A DNA stretch of 64,000 nucleotides from Pandoraea communis (GCF_902459745.1 NZ_CABPSJ010000003.1:682001-746000); one strand, 5' to 3'. Positions 10,805 to 19,556 are shown, counted from the stretch's first letter. The notes: generated by a model from the sequence alone, not told the origin. A program made the numbers and translations.

Positions 10805-11107
10805 GTGAATCGTTTACGGCTAGAGGCCAGCATCGTCGAAATCGGCACGCTGCGCTATACCCCAGCCGGACTTCCTGTGATCGATGTCACGCTGGCCCAT
10901 GCGGGAACTGTTGAGGAGGCGAGCGTCGCTCGTCAGGTCGAGTTCTCGATGCCAGCCGTTGCGATCGGTCCCATCAGTGCCAAAGTCATGGCGTTGGGAC
11001 TCGAGAAGCCAGCCCAGTGGGCAGGTTTTCTGGCAAAAAAGCATCGCAATAGCCGCACCCTGGTGTTTCACATCACAGCATTGCAAGAATTTGAAAAGGA
11101 TTGTTGA
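10805..11107 (+). CDS. priB: Primosomal replication protein N (PriB)
   Basis: Single-stranded-DNA-binding OB-fold protein that helps PriA reload the replicative helicase at stalled forks. The 100-residue product starts at [28 protein letters not shown]. It contains the family core ([20 protein letters not shown]). Its position between rpsF and rpsR is the conserved proteobacterial arrangement, and dnaB, whose product it helps load, follows 1.1 kb downstream. It ends 2 bases before the rpsR ATG, so translation is probably coupled. Confidence 0.95.
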   Translation: MNRLRLEASIVEIGTLRYTPAGLPVIDVTLAHAGTVEEASVARQVEFSMPAVAIGPISAKVMALGLEKPAQWAGFLAKKHRNSRTLVFHITALQEFEKDC

Positions 11108-11109
11108 AC

Positions 11110-11391
11110 ATGCCGCGTCCTAACGGTAAAAACAAGAAGTTTGATCGTCGCCGCCAACAGCAAAACCCGCTGTTCAAGCGCAAGAAGTTCTGCCGCTTCA
11201 CCGTCGCTGGTGTCGAGCAGATCGATTACAAGGATGTCGAAACGCTGAAGGACTTCATCGGCGACAACGGCAAGATCACCCCGGCTCGCCTGACGGGCAC
11301 CAAGGCGCACTACCAGCGCCAACTCGATACGGCCATCAAGCGCGCGCGTTTCCTGGCGCTGCTGCCGTACACCGATCTGCACGGTGCTTAA
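11110..11391 (+). CDS. rpsR: 30S ribosomal protein S18
   Basis: Small-subunit protein partner of S6, 93 residues, highly basic. [18 protein letters not shown] leads into the S18 core [18 protein letters not shown] and the RNA-binding helix [18 protein letters not shown]. The true start is ATG 11110; the upstream in-frame TTG at 11101 lies inside the priB stop region. The Shine-Dalgarno aaaagga is embedded in the last priB codons, implying coupling. Confidence 0.98.
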   Translation: MPRPNGKNKKFDRRRQQQNPLFKRKKFCRFTVAGVEQIDYKDVETLKDFIGDNGKITPARLTGTKAHYQRQLDTAIKRARFLALLPYTDLHGA

Positions 11392-11418
11392 TCGCCAGTC
11401 GACGAAGGAGAATAGATA

Positions 11419-11871
11419 ATGCAAGTGATTCTGCTGGAAAAGGTCGTCAACCTGGGTAACCTGGGCGACATCGTGAAGGTCAAGGATGGTTTCGCACGTA
11501 ACTTCCTGATCCCGACCAAGAAGGCCCGCCGCGCCACTAAGGACGCGATCGCCGAATTCGAAGTTCGCCGCGCCGAACTGGAAAAGGCTGCCGCCGAGAA
11601 GCTGGCTGCTGCACAAGCCGAAGGCGAAAAGCTGAGCGGTCTGACCGTGCAAATCTCGCAGAAGGCCGGTGTTGACGGCCGTCTGTTCGGTTCGGTCACC
11701 AACTTCGACATCGCCGAAGCCCTGGGCACCCAAGGTTTCAAGGTCGAGAAGATGCAAGTGCGTATGCCGAATGGCCCGCTCAAGACCGTGGGTGACTTCC
11801 CGGTCCAGGTGGCGCTGCACACTGACGTCATCATCGACGTGAACGTGTCGGTGCTGGGCGAGCACGCCTAA
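11419..11871 (+). CDS. rplI: 50S ribosomal protein L9
   Basis: Large-subunit protein L9, 150 residues: N-terminal rRNA-binding domain ([32 protein letters not shown]), long connecting helix (about 42-75) and C-terminal domain ending [10 protein letters not shown]. Full normal length. A gaaggagaatag Shine-Dalgarno precedes the ATG. It is the last gene before a strong terminator. Confidence 0.98.
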   Translation: MQVILLEKVVNLGNLGDIVKVKDGFARNFLIPTKKARRATKDAIAEFEVRRAELEKAAAEKLAAAQAEGEKLSGLTVQISQKAGVDGRLFGSVTNFDIAEALGTQGFKVEKMQVRMPNGPLKTVGDFPVQVALHTDVIIDVNVSVLGEHA

Positions 11872-11908
11872 GTCGTATCCGCGTCAGCTTCCCGACGCGA
11901 ATAAAAGA

Positions 11909-11939
11909 CGGAAGCCGGTCCGCCGGCTTCCGTTTTTTT
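11909..11939 (+). terminator. Intrinsic terminator after rplI
   Basis: 10-bp GC-rich stem cggaagccgg/ccggcttccg with a TCCG loop followed by seven T. It closes the rpsF-priB-rpsR-rplI unit. The remaining 220 bases before dnaB show nothing else beyond the dnaB -10 box. Confidence 0.92.
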
Positions 11940-12158
11940 ATGCCTGTCTGTTCTGTTTTGCGGGTCGCCGGGATTATCCGGCTGCCGGTCATGCGCTGAT
12001 CTACGCCGACCGCCTTCCGGTTGCGCTCCCTTCCACGTTCGTTACGTTCGATAGCTCCACCTTATGCTGCCTCCAGGGAAACTGCTGAACAAACCGCGCT
12101 CGGAAAAATCGTCGCGCAAGCGGGATTTTGCCGGGGGGGACCGCGATCGCGGGGACGG

Positions 12159-12164
12159 TATAAT
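12159..12164 (+). promoter_or_regulatory. Consensus -10 box of dnaB
   Basis: A perfect TATAAT ends 7 bases before the ATG at 12172, so the predicted +1 coincides with the start codon. The -35 region 17 bases upstream (GGGGAC) is weak. Confidence 0.55.
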
Positions 12165-12171
12165 GCCCGGC

Positions 12172-13539
12172 ATGAACGCGCCCGATCCCCAGCTCGATTC
12201 ACTCAAAGTGCCGCCGCACTCTATCGAGGCGGAGCAATCCGTGCTTGGTGGGTTGCTGCTCGATAACAGCGCGTGGGATCGTATCGGCGACTTTCTGGCC
12301 GACTCGGATTTCTACCGCTACGATCACCGGATCATCTATCAGCATATCGGCCGCCTGATCGCCGGCGACCGTCCTGCCGACGTCATCACCGTTTTCGAAT
12401 CGCTCACCTCTGCCGGTAAAGGCGAGGACGTGGGCGGGCTCGCGTATCTGAACGCGCTGGCGCAGAACACCCCGAGTGCGGCGAACATCCGCCGTTACGC
12501 AGAGATCGTGCGTGACCGGGCCGTGCTGCGCAAGCTCGTCACGGTGGCCGACGAGATCGCGTCCGACGCTTTCAACCCGCAAGGCAAGGAAGTGCGCCAG
12601 ATGCTCGACGAGGCGGAGGCGAAGGTCTTCGCCATTGCCGAAGAGGGGTCGCGCAGCACGAGTGGTTTCCTTGAGTTGCAGCCGCTGCTCACGCAAGTGG
12701 TCGAGCGCATTGACGAGTTGTATCACCGCGAAGGCGGCAGCGACATCACCGGGATTCCCACGGGGTTCGTCGATCTTGATCGCATGACCTCGGGCTTCAA
12801 TGGCGGCGATCTGATCATCGTGGCCGGCCGTCCGTCGATGGGTAAAACGACCTTCTCGATGAACATCGGCGAGCATATCGCCGTGGAAGAAGGGCTGCCC
12901 GTCGCCGTGTTCTCGATGGAAATGCCGGGCACGCAGTTGGCCATGCGTATGCTGGGGTCGGTGGGGCGTCTCGATCAGCATCGGTTGCGTACCGGTAAGC
13001 TGGTCGATGAAGACTGGCCGAAGCTCACGCACGCGATGCAGAAAATGAACGAGACGCAGTTGTTCGTCGACGAGACGCCTGCGCTCAACCCGATGGAACT
13101 GCGTGCGCGCGCGCGCCGTCTGGCACGTCAGTGCGGCAAGCTCGGCCTGATCATCATCGATTACCTTCAGCTGATGAGTGGCTCGGGCGGCGGTGAAAAC
13201 CGCGCGACCGAAATTTCCGAAATCTCGCGTTCGCTCAAGGGCCTCGCCAAAGAGTTGAACGTGCCGGTGATTGCGCTCTCGCAGCTCAACCGTAGTCTTG
13301 AACAACGCCCGAACAAACGGCCGGTCATGTCGGATTTGCGTGAATCGGGCGCTATCGAACAGGATGCCGACATCATTCTGTTCATCTACCGCGACGAAGT
13401 GTATAACCCCGATACGCCTGACAAGGGCACCGCCGAGATCATCATCGCGAAGCAGCGTAACGGTCCTATCGGCCACGTGCGTCTGGCGTTTATCGGCGCC
13501 TACACCAAGTTCGACAATCTGGCGGGTCCCCAGTACTGA
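12172..13539 (+). CDS. dnaB: Replicative DNA helicase DnaB
   Basis: Hexameric helicase that unwinds DNA at the replication fork and recruits primase. The 455-residue protein has the N-terminal primase-interaction domain (about 15-115, opening VPPHSIEAEQSVLGGLLLD) and the RecA-like domain with Walker A GRPSMGKT at 219-226. LIIIDYLQLMSG is the Walker B region, and SQLNRSLEQRPNKRPVMSDLRESG is diagnostic for DnaB. I chose ATG 12172 (MNAPDPQ) because it matches the family N-terminus; the in-frame ATG at 12163 lies inside the -10 box. No Shine-Dalgarno is visible, consistent with leaderless translation. Confidence 0.97.
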   Translation: MNAPDPQLDSLKVPPHSIEAEQSVLGGLLLDNSAWDRIGDFLADSDFYRYDHRIIYQHIGRLIAGDRPADVITVFESLTSAGKGEDVGGLAYLNALAQNTPSAANIRRYAEIVRDRAVLRKLVTVADEIASDAFNPQGKEVRQMLDEAEAKVFAIAEEGSRSTSGFLELQPLLTQVVERIDELYHREGGSDITGIPTGFVDLDRMTSGFNGGDLIIVAGRPSMGKTTFSMNIGEHIAVEEGLPVAVFSMEMPGTQLAMRMLGSVGRLDQHRLRTGKLVDEDWPKLTHAMQKMNETQLFVDETPALNPMELRARARRLARQCGKLGLIIIDYLQLMSGSGGGENRATEISEISRSLKGLAKELNVPVIALSQLNRSLEQRPNKRPVMSDLRESGAIEQDADIILFIYRDEVYNPDTPDKGTAEIIIAKQRNGPIGHVRLAFIGAYTKFDNLAGPQY

Positions 13540-13572
13540 CGCATTGATTTCCGCCCATTAGTGCGGGTGTGC

Positions 13573-13601
13573 GGTGACGCGCGCCCGCAACGAGGTAGAA
13601 T
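13573..13601 (+). promoter_or_regulatory. Possible promoter for the PhoU-like/pit pair
   Basis: TAGAAT at 13596-13601 is preceded, with a 17-base gap, by a weak -35 GGTGAC at 13573. It lies in the 114-base gap between dnaB and the PhoU-like gene. Confidence 0.35.
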
Positions 13602-13653
13602 GTGACGTTTTTGTGTCGACCCGTCCCCTATCAATACCCGGAGTTTTCCAATA

Positions 13654-14280
13654 ATGTTCGGTCGCTTCATGCCCACCGAGGGCAAGTTCTTTGAGCTGTT
13701 CAACCAGCATGCAGCGTGCATGGTTGCCGGCAGTCGCGAGCTGTCCGCCATGCTCAACGATCTGCCCAATGCCGAGGCACGTACCGTTGCTGTGCAGAAC
13801 AACGAAAAGAAAGCGGATCGCATCACGCACGAGACCATCGATCTGATGCACAAGACGTTCATCACGCCTTTCGACCGCGATGAGATCCATAAGTTGATCA
13901 GCACGATGGACGACATCCTGGATCTGATGGAAGACGTGGCGACGGCCGTGTGGATGTACGACGTCAAGAGTGTGCCGAGCGAAGCCCGTACGTTGGGCGA
14001 GATCTGTGTGAAATGCTGTGAGCGTGTGCAAAGTACCGTGGCGCTGCTCAACGATATGGATCGTGCCCGCGAGATTCTGAAGCTCTGCGAAGAAATCGAC
14101 GGGCTTGAATCGGAGGCCGATCGCCTGCTGCGCGCGTCGCTGTCGAAGTTGTTCCGCGAAGAATCCGACGTGAAAGAGCTGATCAAGCAAAAGGCGGTGT
14201 CTGAATTGCTCGAATCGGTGACCGATAAGTGCGAGGACGTTGCCAACATCATCGAAGGCATTGTGCTGGAAAACGCCTGA
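13654..14280 (+). CDS. PhoU-like (DUF47) Pit accessory protein
   Basis: All-helical DUF47/PhoU-like protein of 208 residues, MFGRFMPTEGKFFELFNQHA..., full length for the family. It contains the two PhoU-type half motifs: NNEKKADRITHETIDLMHKTFITPFDRDEI near 49-78 and EIDGLESEADRLLRASLSKLFR near 149-170. Such proteins are routinely encoded with Pit transporters and are thought to modulate phosphate uptake. Here it ends 13 bases before pit. Its biochemical role is not established. Confidence 0.9.
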   Translation: MFGRFMPTEGKFFELFNQHAACMVAGSRELSAMLNDLPNAEARTVAVQNNEKKADRITHETIDLMHKTFITPFDRDEIHKLISTMDDILDLMEDVATAVWMYDVKSVPSEARTLGEICVKCCERVQSTVALLNDMDRAREILKLCEEIDGLESEADRLLRASLSKLFREESDVKELIKQKAVSELLESVTDKCEDVANIIEGIVLENA

Positions 14281-14293
14281 GCGGAGACTTTCG

Positions 14294-15304
14294 ATGGCAA
14301 CGCTGCACATCAGCCTTTGGCTGATCGGACTATTGGTCGCTCTGGCGCTCTTGTTCGACTTCATGAACGGCTTTCACGACGCCGCCAACTCGATCGCCAC
14401 GGTGGTCTCGACGGGCGTGCTCAAGCCGCATCAGGCGGTGGCTTTCGCCGCCATGTTCAACATCATTGCATTGTTCGTCTTTCATCTGAAAGTCGCGGCG
14501 ACGGTGGGCAAGGGCACGGTTCACCCCGAGATCGTCGATCACTATGTGATCTTCGGCGCTCTCGTGGGCGCTATCGCATGGAACATCATCACCTGGTACT
14601 ACGGCATTCCGTCGAGTTCGTCGCACGCCCTGATCGGTGGTCTGGTCGGCGCGGCGGTGGCCAAGGCGGGCACGGGATCGCTCGTCGCGAGTGGTCTGCT
14701 GCAAACCGTGGCATTTATTTTTATCTCGCCGCTGCTTGGTTTCGTGCTCGGCTCGTTCTTCATGCTCCTGGTGTCGTGGCTGTTCTTCCGAACGCCACCC
14801 GCGCGCGTGGACCGCTGGTTCCGTCGCCTGCAACTGGTCTCGGCCGGTATGTACAGCCTGGGGCACGGGGGTAACGACGCGCAGAAAACCATCGGTATCA
14901 TCTGGATGTTGCTGATTGCTGCCGGCATGTGGCCGCAGGAAGCGTCGGAACCGCCGTTGTGGGTGATCGTGGGCTGCTATCTGGCGATCGGTCTGGGCAC
15001 CATGTTCGGTGGCTGGCGTATCGTGCGTACGATGGGGCAGAAGATCACCAAGCTCAAGCCGGTGGGGGGCTTCTGCGCCGAAACGGGCGGGGCGTTCACG
15101 CTGTTCTTCGCCTCGTGGCTCGGCGTGCCGGTCTCGACCACGCACACGATTACCGGGGCCATCGTAGGTGTCGGCGCCACGCGCAAGCTCTCGGCCGTGC
15201 GTTGGGGCGTGGCAGGCAACATCGTCTGGGCATGGGTGTTGACGATCCCGGCCTCGGCGTTCATTGCCGCTATCGCCTGGTGGGTGGGCAAACAGATTCT
15301 GTAA
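14294..15304 (+). CDS. pit: Inorganic phosphate transporter, Pit family
   Basis: Low-affinity cation- or proton-coupled phosphate symporter of the PiT (PHO-4) family, 336 residues with about 10 membrane spans. The two PHO-4 signatures are present: GFHDAANSIATVVSTG near 24-39 and GHGGNDAQKTIGII near 194-207; SSSHALIGG and STTHTITGAIVGVG flank them. The start is ATG 14294, 13 bases after the PhoU-like stop with gcggag as Shine-Dalgarno; the longer in-frame upstream reading lies inside the neighbour. A terminator follows. Confidence 0.95.
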   Translation: MATLHISLWLIGLLVALALLFDFMNGFHDAANSIATVVSTGVLKPHQAVAFAAMFNIIALFVFHLKVAATVGKGTVHPEIVDHYVIFGALVGAIAWNIITWYYGIPSSSSHALIGGLVGAAVAKAGTGSLVASGLLQTVAFIFISPLLGFVLGSFFMLLVSWLFFRTPPARVDRWFRRLQLVSAGMYSLGHGGNDAQKTIGIIWMLLIAAGMWPQEASEPPLWVIVGCYLAIGLGTMFGGWRIVRTMGQKITKLKPVGGFCAETGGAFTLFFASWLGVPVSTTHTITGAIVGVGATRKLSAVRWGVAGNIVWAWVLTIPASAFIAAIAWWVGKQIL

Positions 15305-15358
15305 TGTCTTTTCCGCAGTTATGCCGTCGTCATGGCGGCGAACTTGCCCGGAAACATG

Positions 15359-15385
15359 AAAAAAGCGGCTTCGGCCGCTTTTTTT
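15359..15385 (+). terminator. Intrinsic terminator after pit
   Basis: Stem gcggc/gccgc with a TTCG tetraloop, extended by A6 on the left and T7 on the right. It works as a + terminator for pit. Confidence 0.88.
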
Positions 15386-15468
15386 ATTTTCGCTTCGTGC
15401 CTCGCGTTGCACGAGCGCATTGACGCGCGATATGGCCTTCATCGAGAAAATCAATTTCAATAGTCAAT

Positions 15469-15489
15469 TGCGATTGATTATCATTTTTT
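15469..15489 (+). promoter_or_regulatory. Fur-box-like site upstream of small peptide and cupin
   Basis: Two overlapping copies (15469-15483 and 15475-15489) each match 11 of 14 informative positions of the 7-1-7 Fur motif TGATAATnATTATCA; they share TGATTATCA. The stretch is strikingly AT-rich for this genome and lies about 35 bases before a well-formed ribosome site. Confidence 0.45.
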
Positions 15490-15522
15490 ATAGCGTTTTA
15501 TCGAACCCCGTTGGAGGCTAAT

Positions 15523-15630
15523 ATGAACACACTGATTCATCATTCCCTGCGCAGCCGTCCACTCGCCGCGCTCATGGGCGTGGCAATCAATATCGGCGGC
15601 GCCGCGACACTGCTCGCGCATCTGCGCTGA
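15523..15630 (+). CDS. Small peptide, 35 residues, function unknown
   Basis: An ATG preceded by a strong ttggaggctaat Shine-Dalgarno opens a 35-codon frame. It runs MNTLIHHSLRSRPLAAL..., has a hydrophobic middle and C-terminal half (GVAINIGGAATLLAHL), and ends in Arg. It could be a small membrane peptide or a leader peptide. It lies 30 bases before the cupin gene on the same strand and behind a Fur-like site, so it may be a genuine iron-responsive small protein. I do not recognise a family. Confidence 0.5.
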   Translation: MNTLIHHSLRSRPLAALMGVAINIGGAATLLAHLR

Positions 15631-15660
15631 CCCACATTACATTGGTCACACGGAGAGCGT

Positions 15661-15933
15661 ATGCAACGCGACGCATTCGAGCGAGAACTGGCCCTGGAGG
15701 GTTTTACGGAGCTGGTGAAGGTAACGAGAGAGGCGGGCAATCTCGACGTGCATGCGCATCCCTTTGAGGCGAAGGCGCTGATTCTTTTCGGCGAGATCGC
15801 CATTCGCATCGGCGACAACGAGCGCGTGTATCACGAGGGCGATGTCTTCCATCTGAGGGCCAACGAAGCGCATGCCGAGCATTACGGCCCGGCGGGTGTG
15901 CAATATCTCGTTGGCCGCAAGACCCTACATTGA
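15661..15933 (+). CDS. Small cupin-domain protein
   Basis: Single-domain cupin of 90 residues, MQRDAFERELALEGF...VHAHPFEAKALILFGEIAIRIGDNERVY. The H-x-H pair (about residues 31-33), the E following it and the later H (HAEHYG near 71-74) form the usual cupin metal site. Such proteins bind metals or small ligands; the substrate cannot be read from sequence. A cggagagcgt Shine-Dalgarno precedes the ATG. It follows the 35-codon peptide and overlaps the convergent NlpC/P60 gene by 9 bases at the 3' end. Confidence 0.8.
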   Translation: MQRDAFERELALEGFTELVKVTREAGNLDVHAHPFEAKALILFGEIAIRIGDNERVYHEGDVFHLRANEAHAEHYGPAGVQYLVGRKTLH

Positions 15934-16758
15934 GCCGTTGGCGAAGCGGGCAATCGGATCGTCGTCCTGCGCGGGTGGCGTGACGAGGTTGGCGGTGCGG
16001 CTCGGTGGCGACACCAGTGGTGTTTCCATCGGCGACGGCGTAGCGGACGTGAGCGGCCGGTTCGGTGCGGTGTTCATCGGTGCGATCGGCACATTAGCCA
16101 GCGGTGCTGCCGCAGGCGCTTGCGCAACCGTCGCCGGGGCCGAGCGATTGACGTAGGTCGTGTTGCCTGCGGGCGCCTTGTTGGCGGCCACGCGTCGAAC
16201 GCCGTCGATCCGGCGTGCCCAGTACGGCACGTAGAGACTCTCCAGACGGACAGTGCCCCCCGTATTCGGGGCGTGCACGAACTTTCCCTGACCGACGTAG
16301 ATGCCTACGTGCGAATGGGCGCGTCCCGTGGTGTTGAAGAAGATGAGATCGCCCGAGGCGAGATCGTCGCGCTCGAGTGGGGTGCCGACACCGCTCATAT
16401 CGGCCGTCGTACGCGGCAGATTCACACCGGCGGCACGCGCCACCACATAGCGTACGAGACCGCTGCAATCGAAACCGGAATCGGGGGTATTGCCGCCGTA
16501 GCGGTACGGAATGCCAACAAGGCTCATCGCTTCGAGCGTGATTTCCTCCTGACCTGCGCTGCGCTCGGGCCCCACCGTGCGGTTGCCATAGTTCGCAGTG
16601 CCACCTTGTCTGACCGATGGGCCTGACGAGCACGCCGCCACCAGCAGCGTGAGGGTCAACGCGCCTGCGCACCGCCATAGCGCGTTCGGCAGTGCTGCCG
16701 GCAGCGTTGCGTGGCGAGCAACAAAGCGAGGAGTGCAGGGAGGGCGCTGAATTCGCAT
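15925..16758 (-). CDS. NlpC/P60-family cell-wall hydrolase lipoprotein
   Basis: Likely peptidoglycan endopeptidase of the Spr/NlpC type, 277 residues. A basic N-terminus and hydrophobic stretch lead to the lipobox LVAAC with lipidated C43. The NlpC/P60 domain spans about 70-195 with catalytic C98 (GFDCSGLV), H150 (HSHVGIY) and H162 (FVHAP). RRIDGVRRV follows, then a Pro/Ala-rich low-complexity tail of about 80 residues probably lying in the periplasm. Transcribed convergently to the cupin gene. The substrate is inferred from family (D-Glu-diaminopimelate bond). Confidence 0.88.
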   Translation of the reverse strand: MRIQRPPCTPRFVARHATLPAALPNALWRCAGALTLTLLVAACSSGPSVRQGGTANYGNRTVGPERSAGQEEITLEAMSLVGIPYRYGGNTPDSGFDCSGLVRYVVARAAGVNLPRTTADMSGVGTPLERDDLASGDLIFFNTTGRAHSHVGIYVGQGKFVHAPNTGGTVRLESLYVPYWARRIDGVRRVAANKAPAGNTTYVNRSAPATVAQAPAAAPLANVPIAPMNTAPNRPLTSATPSPMETPLVSPPSRTANLVTPPAQDDDPIARFANGSM

Positions 16759-16898
16759 GCGCCGAGTTTACGACGCTTGCCGGGCAAATGCATCGCAAAA
16801 GTGCCGAAATACGGGCGTTCTGTGGCATTGATGTCACAAATGCGTCGATTCCCAGGCGATTTTGTCATCGACACACCGTGCCGCCTGTATCGAGCACA

Positions 16899-16926
16899 AT
16901 AAAAAACGGCGCCCGAAGGCGCCGTT
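16899..16926 (-). terminator. Intrinsic terminator of the phoH-like gene (minus strand)
   Basis: 9-bp stem aacggcgcc/ggcgccgtt with a 4-base loop, followed on the minus strand by a run of U. It starts 39 bases past the phoH-like stop. Confidence 0.9.
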
Positions 16927-16964
16927 GCGATGAGCGTTGAATGCTCGTCATTGGCCCGAAGACG

Positions 16965-18704
16965 TCAGAGAATTTCCGCCGCGTAATCGGCCAGACGCGA
17001 GCGTTCGCCGCGCGCGAGCGTGACGTGTCCGCTGTGACCCCAGCCCTTGAAGCGATCCACCACGTAGGTGAGGCCCGAGCTGCCTTCGGTCAGGTAAGGC
17101 GTATCGATCTGCGCGATGTTGCCCAGACAGACCAGCTTGGTGCCGGGACCCGCGCGCGTGACGAGGGTCTTCATCTGCTTCGGCGTCAGATTCTGCGCCT
17201 CGTCGATGATGACGAACTTGTTCACGAACGTGCGCCCGCGCATGAAGTTCATGCTCTTGACCTTAAGTCGCGAGCGAATCAGTTCCTGCGTAGCCGCGCG
17301 GCCCCATTCACCTGCGGAGTCGTCCGTCTTTTGCAGCACTTCGAGGTTGTCGTCGAATGCGCCCATCCACGGTTGCATCTTCTCTTCCTCGGTACCCGGC
17401 AGGAAGCCGATATCTTCACCGACGGGCACGGTCGCGCGCGTGATGATGATTTCGTTGTAGCGCTTCTCGTCGAGCGTTTGTGCCAGGCCTGCAGCGAGGG
17501 CGAGCAGCGTCTTGCCGGTACCGGCCTGACCGAGCAGCGTGATGAAGTCCACTTCGGGATTCATCAGCAGATTCAGCGCAAAGTTCTGCTCGCGGTTGCG
17601 TGCCGTGATGCCCCACACATTGTTCTTGTGGTGCCCATAATCGCGCAGCGTTTGCAGTAGCGCCGTCTTGCCGTTGATCTCGCGAACCTGTGCGTAGAAG
17701 GGGGCCTCACCGTTGTTCGTCTCCAGATAGACGAACTGGTTGATGAGGAAATTCATGCACAGCGGCCCGGTAATGCGATAGAACGTGGTGCCGGTACGGT
17801 TGTCCTGCCAGCTCTCCATGCCCTTGCCGTGCTTGGTCCAGAAGTCCGGCGGCAGAGCCATCACACCCGAGTACAGCAGATCGCTGTCCTCGAGCACCTT
17901 GTCGTTGAAATAGTCTTCCGCAGGCAGGCCAAGCGCATGCGCCTTGACGCGCATGTTGATGTCCTTCGACACCAGCACAACCTGACGATCGCGGAATTTG
18001 TCCTGCAGTGCGCGCACGACGCCGAGAATCTGATTGTCGGCTTTGCCTTGCGGCAATCCTTCGAGCGGCGGCACTTCGTGCAGATCGGTCTGGAAGTACA
18101 GGCGGCCCGTGGCGTCCTTGTTGCCGAGCCGGGAGAGGGGAATGCCCTCGGCCATCGACTTCGTGCCGCTTTCCGCGACCAGTCCATCGAGGGTGCGGCT
18201 CACCTGACGCGCGTTGCGCGCCACTTCCGACATGCCTTTCTTGTGGTTGTCCAGCTCCTCCAACGTCATCATTGGCAGATAGACGTCGTGCTCTTCGAAG
18301 CGGAACAGGCTGCTCGGGTCGTGCATGAGCACATTCGTGTCGAGCACGAAGAGCTTGGCGGGTTCCAGATCCTTGTTGCGGGCACGCTTCGAACCACCGT
18401 TCGTCGCCGTCGACTTCACGGCCTTGAGAGACGGGGTTGCGCCGGTCGAGTCGGCTGCCGGAGGCGGCGATTGGGGCGAGCGTGCTGCGGGCGACGGCTG
18501 TGGTGCAGTCTGCGTCACCGGACCTGTTTTCGGGACGACCTTCAATTCGGCCGTGCCTGCTGCACCGGACGTCTCGCCCAGTGCATGTTGTTCAGATGAG
18601 GGGATCGGTTTCTTGGCCTCCGTGCGCGAAGGTTTGAGGCGAGTGGGGAATTGTTCCGGGGCAAGCAGCGTGCCCGGTTTGGTCGGCGCCGATGGCAATG
18701 GCAT
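16965..18704 (-). CDS. PhoH-family protein with N-terminal PIN domain (PhoH2/YlaK type)
   Basis: A PIN ribonuclease domain (about 118-255, opening KLFVLDTNVLMHDP with acidic residues D122, E149 and D151) is fused to a PhoH ATPase with Walker A GQAGTGKT at 392-399 and VIIDEAQNLTPKQMK as Walker B. This PhoH2 arrangement couples RNA unwinding to RNase action. The first 110 residues are Pro/Ser/Ala-rich and probably disordered. I chose ATG 18704 (579 residues); a TTG five codons upstream is possible. It lies downstream of bcp on the same strand with a terminator between them. Confidence 0.9.
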   Translation of the reverse strand: MPLPSAPTKPGTLLAPEQFPTRLKPSRTEAKKPIPSSEQHALGETSGAAGTAELKVVPKTGPVTQTAPQPSPAARSPQSPPPAADSTGATPSLKAVKSTATNGGSKRARNKDLEPAKLFVLDTNVLMHDPSSLFRFEEHDVYLPMMTLEELDNHKKGMSEVARNARQVSRTLDGLVAESGTKSMAEGIPLSRLGNKDATGRLYFQTDLHEVPPLEGLPQGKADNQILGVVRALQDKFRDRQVVLVSKDINMRVKAHALGLPAEDYFNDKVLEDSDLLYSGVMALPPDFWTKHGKGMESWQDNRTGTTFYRITGPLCMNFLINQFVYLETNNGEAPFYAQVREINGKTALLQTLRDYGHHKNNVWGITARNREQNFALNLLMNPEVDFITLLGQAGTGKTLLALAAGLAQTLDEKRYNEIIITRATVPVGEDIGFLPGTEEEKMQPWMGAFDDNLEVLQKTDDSAGEWGRAATQELIRSRLKVKSMNFMRGRTFVNKFVIIDEAQNLTPKQMKTLVTRAGPGTKLVCLGNIAQIDTPYLTEGSSGLTYVVDRFKGWGHSGHVTLARGERSRLADYAAEIL

Positions 18705-18773
18705 AGATTTCCCGTTCAAGAAAACACAACACTACTCGGCCAGGACAGACAGCGATACCACACGTCCCGGCAA

Positions 18774-18813
18774 CAAAAAAGCCGCCTGCCCGGACGCACC
18801 GGAGAGGCGGCTT
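18774..18813 (-). terminator. Intrinsic terminator between bcp and the phoH-like gene
   Basis: Minus-strand hairpin with stem aagccgcct/aggcggctt (18779-18787 with 18805-18813) and a 17-base loop holding a small inner hairpin, followed by U6. Nothing else is seen in the 333-base gap 18705-19037. Confidence 0.75.
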
Positions 18814-19037
18814 GGCTGAAGGCGCCGCCGTGGCAACGCCTGCAATAGTCTCGTTCAATGCGCTTGATCATTACGGCCGACTATAACGTCTCTTGCCGGA
18901 CTTGTATAGCGTCGAATGCTCTCGACGACGGCCGCTATCGACCTGTTCGCAACACCCTTACAGATAGCGCCCGTCCCGGTTCAATGGCGATGCCCGGCGC
19001 CCATTTGTCCCGGAGCATCGCACGTGCCGGCGGGTGT

Positions 19038-19499
19038 TCAGAGCGCCTGTACGGCAGCCAGGACATCCGCAACGTGATCGGGCACGCGCACGCCGCGCCA
19101 CTCCTGGCGCAACACGCCTTTTTCGTCGATCAGGAAGGTGCTGCGCTCGATACCCAAATGCTCTTTGCCATACAGTTTTTTCAACTTGATGACACCGAAC
19201 AGCTTGCAGACGGCTTCGTCACCGTCCGAGATCAGCGCAAAAGGCAGTTCGAGCTTTCGCTGGAAATTCTCATGCGATCGAAGGCTGTCGCGCGACACGC
19301 CGACGATCTGCGCGCCGGCAGCCCGGAACTGATCATAGCTGTCGCGGAAATTCATGCCTTCCGTCGTGCAGCCGGGGGTGTTGTCCTTCGGGTAGAAGTA
19401 GATCACCAACTTCTGGCCGCGATGCGCCTTGAGCGAAAAATCGCCGCCGGTGGCCGGTGCGGTGAAATCGGGCACGGGAGTGTCGATGGCTACCGTCAC
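19038..19499 (-). CDS. bcp: Thioredoxin-dependent thiol peroxidase (Bcp/PrxQ)
   Basis: Reduces hydroperoxides with thioredoxin. The 153-residue product has the peroxidatic C44 in DNTPGCTTEG. The nearby second Cys of E. coli Bcp (about residue 50) is replaced by Asn in the sequence EGMNFRD; C98 (EAVCKLFGV) is the only other Cys and could resolve. So the disulfide arrangement may differ from the common PrxQ type. GTG start at 19499 with a good aaggagacc Shine-Dalgarno. It lies 57 bases after arnD on the same strand. Confidence 0.93.
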   Translation of the reverse strand: MTVAIDTPVPDFTAPATGGDFSLKAHRGQKLVIYFYPKDNTPGCTTEGMNFRDSYDQFRAAGAQIVGVSRDSLRSHENFQRKLELPFALISDGDEAVCKLFGVIKLKKLYGKEHLGIERSTFLIDEKGVLRQEWRGVRVPDHVADVLAAVQAL

Positions 19500-19556
19500 T
19501 ATGGTCTCCTTGGGTGGCCTTTCAAGGCCGAAACGGGGAAGCAGGTCGAGGCGGGT

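Noticed and set aside
15925-15933. Frameshift suspected at the cupin/NlpC junction
   Set aside because: Both genes end in ordinary stops with intact C-termini; a 9-base convergent overlap is normal.
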